From positions 1-7,931 of the forward strand of contig JAISDM010000125.1 of NCBI GenBank assembly GCA_031264885.1: a stretch of 7,931 bases of DNA, in the 5' to 3' direction. This stretch comes from Peptococcaceae bacterium. GTDB lineage: Bacteria; Bacillota; Peptococcia; DRI-13; UBA5745. The position numbers and the translations under genes are program-made. Positions 4,522 to 7,931 of the stretch are shown piece after piece; positions within the stretch are counted from its first letter, which is position 1; each line of letters starts with the position of its first letter. The notes under the pieces were generated by a model, which searched no databases, was not told the DNA's origin, and saw only the letters and a program-made list of their open reading frames with translations.

Positions 4522-5676
4522 ATGAAGCGTAAGACAGGGCGGGCGGCGATGGTATGGCTGTGCGCGGCGGCGGCGGCGGGTATCCTGTGGGCGGGCATCC
4601 TCCCCGGCGCGGAGCTGAAAACGGATGTTCCGGTCTATACCATGAAGGAAGTCCGGGATAAGGCGATCATCACCGCGCCGGACATTTTAAAACAAAAAAC
4701 CGCCGTTGATTCGGCTGTGACCGGCAAAAACGCGGCGGCCTCCACGATGGAGTCGGCCAGAGCGGACGCTCAATACCAGTATTCCGAGTCCATGACAGAT
4801 AATGAGCTTAACTCCCTGACAGACAAGACGCAGAACGCCATCGACGCCTATAACAGCGCGGCGTCCGGCTTGGACGACGAGAGGGAGAAACTGGAGAATC
4901 TGGAGAAACAGGTCGCCTACAGTGTAGACAAACTGTATTTGGATATTTTGAGCAGCCAGGTGTCTCTGAAAGCACAGGAGATATCCCTGGAATCCGACGA
5001 GAAGAACCTGGAGACCCTGGAACTGAAAGTGAAATTGGGACTGGCCCCCCGGACGGAAGCGGACGCGGCCAGCCAGACGGTAAAAAACGCGCGGAATCAG
5101 CTGGAGACCGCGAAGAAATCCCTGGCGGATCTCAAGCTCAGCATGAATGTGTACCTGGGCATGAAATTGGGCGATCCGTTTGAACTGGCGGATCCCCCGG
5201 AATTAAGGGAAGTCACGTTTGATCCGGATGTCTCAAGCCTCCAGCAGAAGGCGCTGGAGCATTCCCTCAGTCTCCGGCAGGCCGACCGGAATATAGAGGA
5301 GATTTCGAAGAAAGCGGATATGGTCGTCGGAACAAGTCAGGAGAACCAGCGGGACAGCCTGGCGAACCAGGGGCGCAGCGCCGTTCTGAACCGGGAGCAG
5401 GCGGAGACCAATCTGAGGAATTCTGTCACAAACGCTTTCACCAAATTGGAACAGGCGGAAAAAAGCCTGGAACTGAACATGGACAAATTGGACAGCGCGA
5501 AGAAAGACTGTGAGAAGAAACAATTGCAGCAGAAGCTGGGGCTGATCTCCGCCGGCCAACTGACTCAGGCCGAAACCGCCGCCGCCCAGGCTGAGGACAG
5601 CTGCGTTCAAAGCCGGTACAGTATATACCTGGCCAAACGCGCACTGGAACTTCTGGCTTACGGGATCACAGTGTAA
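4522..5676 (+). CDS. TolC-like efflux protein, barrel segments not evident
   Basis: This 384-residue exported coiled-coil protein of the TolC/outer membrane efflux family is shorter than usual (about 420-490). Residues 1-30 form a signal peptide: KRK at 2-4, a hydrophobic stretch to about 27, and likely cleavage after A30. The mature part shows the family's internal duplication, with KLGLAPRTEADAA (171-183) and KLGLISAGQLTQAE (338-351) each following a long heptad-rich helix (about 110-165 and 285-335). The segments that form the outer-membrane barrel in TolC (about 75-105 and 265-290 here) are polar and lack alternating hydrophobic strands. I infer that it spans or lines the cell envelope without a barrel, or acts as an export accessory. 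GAGGTGG lies about six bases before the ATG. It stands alone, with no ABC transporter or fusion protein beside it, and its end overlaps galU. Confidence 0.8.
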   Translation: MKRKTGRAAMVWLCAAAAAGILWAGILPGAELKTDVPVYTMKEVRDKAIITAPDILKQKTAVDSAVTGKNAAASTMESARADAQYQYSESMTDNELNSLTDKTQNAIDAYNSAASGLDDEREKLENLEKQVAYSVDKLYLDILSSQVSLKAQEISLESDEKNLETLELKVKLGLAPRTEADAASQTVKNARNQLETAKKSLADLKLSMNVYLGMKLGDPFELADPPELREVTFDPDVSSLQQKALEHSLSLRQADRNIEEISKKADMVVGTSQENQRDSLANQGRSAVLNREQAETNLRNSVTNAFTKLEQAEKSLELNMDKLDSAKKDCEKKQLQQKLGLISAGQLTQAETAAAQAEDSCVQSRYSIYLAKRALELLAYGITV

Positions 5677-6601
5677 GGGATTGGAGCAGTTCCTTTAAAT
5701 AGGGCGTCAGCGAAGATTTGAGGCTGGGGTCGTCCATCGCCAATTCCAAATTGGCGATGAGATATCCCAGCTTATCTCCGATGTCATAGCGGCGGCCCAC
5801 GACGGGCACGGCGTAGATATCCTGCCGCAGAAGCAGGGCCTTCAGGCTGTCGGTCAATTGGATTTCGCCGCCGTAGCCGCGGGGTAAGTTCTCCAGTATC
5901 TCGAATATTTCCGGCATGAGAATGTACCGGCCCATAATGGCCAAATTGGATTTGGCTTCCTGAACGGAGGGCTTCTCCACCAGGTTTGTCACTTTGCGGG
6001 AGCCGGTTTGGGTCGGGTTCTCCGCCTCCAGGATACCGTACTTGCTCACCTGCTCGGGCAGTACCTCCATCATGGCGACAATATTGGTCTCTCTCAGGTG
6101 ATATTCCCCGATCAGCTGACCGATGGCCGGCTGCCGGTCATGGATGACGATGTCGTCGCCCAGCAGCACGGCGAAAGGCTCATGGCCCACGAATTTCCGG
6201 GCGCAGTAGATGGCGTGGCCCAGGCCGAGGCTCTCCTTCTGGCGCACATAATATACGTCCGCCATGGCGGATATGCGCCGGACGGTGTCCAGGCTGTCGA
6301 TGTTTCCTTTCCTTTCCAATTCTGTTTCCAGTTCGTAGGCTTTGTCGAAATGATCCTCAATCGCGCGCTTGCCGCGGCCGGTTACGATGATGATATCTGT
6401 TACGCCCGCGGCCACCGCTTCCTCCACCACGTACTGAATGGCCGGTTTGTCCACGAGGGGCAGCATCTCTTTAGGCTGAGCCTTGGTCGCCGGCAAAAAA
6501 CGGGTTCCCAGTCCTGCCGCCGGAATGACGGCTTTTTTGATTTTCACGCCTTTTTCGATTTTCGTGGTTTCTTCGATTTTCACGCCTTTTTCGATTTTCA
6601 T
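5666..6601 (-). CDS. galU: UTP-glucose-1-phosphate uridylyltransferase
   Basis: This enzyme makes UDP-glucose from UTP and glucose-1-phosphate, the donor for surface polysaccharides and glycolipids. The 311 residues contain the full family signature: the nucleotide-binding AVIPAAGLGTRFLPATKA (24-41) followed by QPKEMLP (42-48), then VTGRGKRAIEDHFD, KESLGLGHAI, LLGDD, LVEKPS, GRYI, GEIQLTD and YDIGDKLGY. The usual start is MKIKKAVIPAAG; here that segment is preceded by a run of KIEKGV-like hexapeptides (residues 2-19) from an 18-bp tandem repeat. ATG 6601 is favoured because it overlaps the stop of the upstream gene as ATGA, with AAGGAAGG about twelve bases ahead; GTG at codon 19 would give a normal-length protein but lacks a well-placed binding site. 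The gene's end overlaps the TolC-like gene by 11 bases. Confidence 0.93.
   Translation of the reverse strand: MKIEKGVKIEETTKIEKGVKIKKAVIPAAGLGTRFLPATKAQPKEMLPLVDKPAIQYVVEEAVAAGVTDIIIVTGRGKRAIEDHFDKAYELETELERKGNIDSLDTVRRISAMADVYYVRQKESLGLGHAIYCARKFVGHEPFAVLLGDDIVIHDRQPAIGQLIGEYHLRETNIVAMMEVLPEQVSKYGILEAENPTQTGSRKVTNLVEKPSVQEAKSNLAIMGRYILMPEIFEILENLPRGYGGEIQLTDSLKALLLRQDIYAVPVVGRRYDIGDKLGYLIANLELAMDDPSLKSSLTPYLKELLQSLTL
6541..6600 (-). repeat. 18-bp tandem repeat at the galU start
   Basis: On the plus strand the 18-base units are 6541-6558, 6559-6576 and 6577-6594, followed by the first bases of another unit at 6595-6600. Units one and three are identical (18/18); the middle one matches at 13/18. 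The next segment, 6523-6540, which encodes the native KKAVIP start, is a diverged unit (12/18). Coded hexapeptides are KIEKGV, KIEETT, KIEKGV and KIKKAV. Confidence 0.85.
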
Positions 6602-7931
6602 GGAATGATTTCACCTTCCTTATACGTTTCCAGCATGCGCAGCGTTTCCGGAGTGAGCCGGACTTCGCCCAGGCGGCCTTCGCAGGCGCGTTCCGCTTCC
6701 AGGGGCACGGCAAGCGCCTCGTCCGTCAGCGCGCGGGCCTCCTCTGTCCGGCCCGATTCGGCGTAACTTTCCGCCAGCTCGCCCAGGACGGACACCTTGG
6801 TCTGCCATCCCTCTGAAGCCAGGGGCCTGAGCAGCGGGATTTGGCGGAGCACCTTCAGCACCATGTCCGAATCGCCCACGGCGCCGTAATATTTCAGCGC
6901 CTCATATAAAAAATCCTGATCATACCAGCCGAGTTGGAGCGCGCGGTCCGCCAGAGCGTCGGCTTCCTGGCGTCGGCTTTGGTTGGGGTAGGAAATCAGC
7001 AGATACGCCAGGCTCAGCTTGGCTTTGGGACTGAAGCGGTCGTAGAATTGAGCCGCTTCGATATGCCGCTCCGCCAGGGCATATTCCTCTTCCAGGCCGG
7101 CCTGGGTGTACCGAACCCCATAGTAATTGCCCAGAGCGGCGCAGACGGGGATCCATCCTCCGGTCAAAAGCACGGCCAGCGCCGAGACGCGGAAGAGGCG
7201 GGGATATTTGGGCGGACGCGCCGGCTTGAATAAGGGAAAGGACTCCCAGGACAGCATCCCCAGCAATCCCCAAAAGAGCAGCAGAACGGAAATATAGGAA
7301 AAATCAAAGTCGATGCAGCTGTGGACGAATAAACCGGCTGCCGCCGCTGTACAGGCGGGTTCCAGGAGGCTGCCGTCTTTGGTCTTACAACAAAAGATCC
7401 GCCAGAAGAGCAGCACCGCCAGCCCCAGCCAGCTCAGGACGCCGGGGACGCCTGATTCCACCGCGAGCTGCAGAAGAAAATTGTGAGCGGTGGTGCTGTA
7501 ATATTCATAGGACTGATATTGTCCGTACAAATAAGCCCAAGCGCCGCCGCCGCCGCCCAGCGCGGGCCGGCCGGCGAACATCCGCGCGCCGTCCCGGTAA
7601 TAAGAGGCGCGGAGCAGACCGGGGGTAGAGGGCAGGAAGGCTTCCTGAAACCGCTGAGCAAGCGTCTCGGGCAGAAGCGCGTATTTCAGCGGGACGGTTC
7701 GGACGGCCTGGCCGGACGCGGCGGCGGTAATGTCCATGGCGGTCAGCCGCGGCCCCCGCGCGTCTGTCCCGGCGGTATTGGTGATGATGATTCTCTGTAC
7801 CTGGCTGTCTTGCGGCGCCGTGAACTCATAGGCGCTGTTTGCGGGACGGATGTCCGTATCCAGCAATACCGTCTCCGTAAGCCCTATGAGCTCAAGCTGA
7901 CTCTGGCTTTGAACGGTCAAACGCCCGACAG
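6598..7931 (-). CDS. O-antigen ligase/polymerase-like protein with TPR tail (partial)
   Basis: The frame is open to the window edge, so the N-terminus and its first membrane helices are missing; a TTG at 7920 is not needed as a start. The visible part begins with an extracytoplasmic region (about 7929-7560) with beta-rich VQRIIITNTAG and LTAMDI stretches. Next comes the ligase/polymerase signature: a glycine-rich loop, YGQYQSYEYYSTTAHNF with the conserved His codon at 7483-7485, and VESGVPG. Three or four membrane helices follow (about 7450-7120), then a cytosolic or external helical-repeat tail (about 7110-6680) of TPR type: AERHIEAAQFY, ADALADRALQLG, LAESYAESGRTEEARALTDEAL. Such proteins join or polymerise lipid-linked glycans at the membrane. 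The ATGA overlap with galU means both are made together. Confidence 0.82.
   Translation of the reverse strand, partial: VGRLTVQSQSQLELIGLTETVLLDTDIRPANSAYEFTAPQDSQVQRIIITNTAGTDARGPRLTAMDITAAASGQAVRTVPLKYALLPETLAQRFQEAFLPSTPGLLRASYYRDGARMFAGRPALGGGGGAWAYLYGQYQSYEYYSTTAHNFLLQLAVESGVPGVLSWLGLAVLLFWRIFCCKTKDGSLLEPACTAAAAGLFVHSCIDFDFSYISVLLLFWGLLGMLSWESFPLFKPARPPKYPRLFRVSALAVLLTGGWIPVCAALGNYYGVRYTQAGLEEEYALAERHIEAAQFYDRFSPKAKLSLAYLLISYPNQSRRQEADALADRALQLGWYDQDFLYEALKYYGAVGDSDMVLKVLRQIPLLRPLASEGWQTKVSVLGELAESYAESGRTEEARALTDEALAVPLEAERACEGRLGEVRLTPETLRMLETYKEGEIIP

Noticed and set aside
4555..4565. Cys14 of the TolC-like protein as a lipoprotein attachment site
   Set aside because: The residues before Cys14 (VWL) do not fit a lipobox and the hydrophobic segment continues well beyond it.
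6541..6600. CRISPR-like array from the 18-bp repeats
   Set aside because: Units are directly abutting, in frame with galU and without spacers.
6008..6766. 252-codon plus-strand open frame
   Set aside because: It lies antisense across galU and the ligase-like gene, both with clear family motifs; its FDFHAFF repeats merely mirror the 18-bp galU repeat.

Overview
The window looks like an accessory-rich stretch of an anaerobic, mid-GC Firmicutes chromosome, most likely of class Clostridia. I infer this from strong GGAGG-type ribosome binding sites, a DUF3791 family protein (a family seen mostly in Clostridia), a TolC-like protein that shows no outer-membrane barrel segments, and GC-rich dispersed hairpin repeats between genes. 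No rRNA, tRNA or CRISPR array is visible, and the species cannot be named from sequence alone.

Layout, left to right. Only the start codon of a leftward gene is present at 1-4, preceded by a ribosome binding site and a 26-bp AT-rich dyad. Next come GTCATTCCGGG-type repeats (55-164) and a promoter leading to a small hypothetical gene (285-689). A two-way terminator (718-746) separates it from a leftward pair of small genes (1267 to 786), a DUF3791 protein and an unrecognised partner, with its own well-formed promoter. A 433-bp gene-free stretch (1268-1700) is packed with hairpin repeats, a terminator-like hairpin and a 33-bp dyad. It precedes a rightward two-gene operon: an APC-family permease (1701-3053) and an enolase-superfamily acid-sugar-dehydratase-like enzyme (3112-4299). 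After a second repeat cluster (4318-4418) and a probable response-regulator site comes a lone TolC-like gene (4522-5676). The right end is a leftward operon: an O-antigen ligase/polymerase-like membrane protein with a TPR tail (partial, 7931 to 6598), translationally coupled to galU (6601 to 5666). galU converges on and overlaps the TolC-like gene by 11 bp.

How the genes may work together. The permease and dehydratase look like a small uptake-and-catabolism unit for an unidentified carboxylate. The dyad upstream of the dehydratase recurs, with 23 of 24 bases identical, upstream of the truncated gene at 1-4, so the two genes may share regulation or ancestry. GalU would supply UDP-glucose for surface polysaccharide, which fits the ligase/polymerase beside it.

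The most unusual features are the shared dyad, an 18-bp tandem duplication of the galU start region that adds about 18 residues to its N-terminus, the matching repeat clusters on both sides of the permease-dehydratase operon, and the isolated barrel-less TolC-like protein behind paired TTCACA boxes. I did not find a convincing new multi-gene system; the DUF3791 pair is the nearest candidate for an uncharacterised small module.
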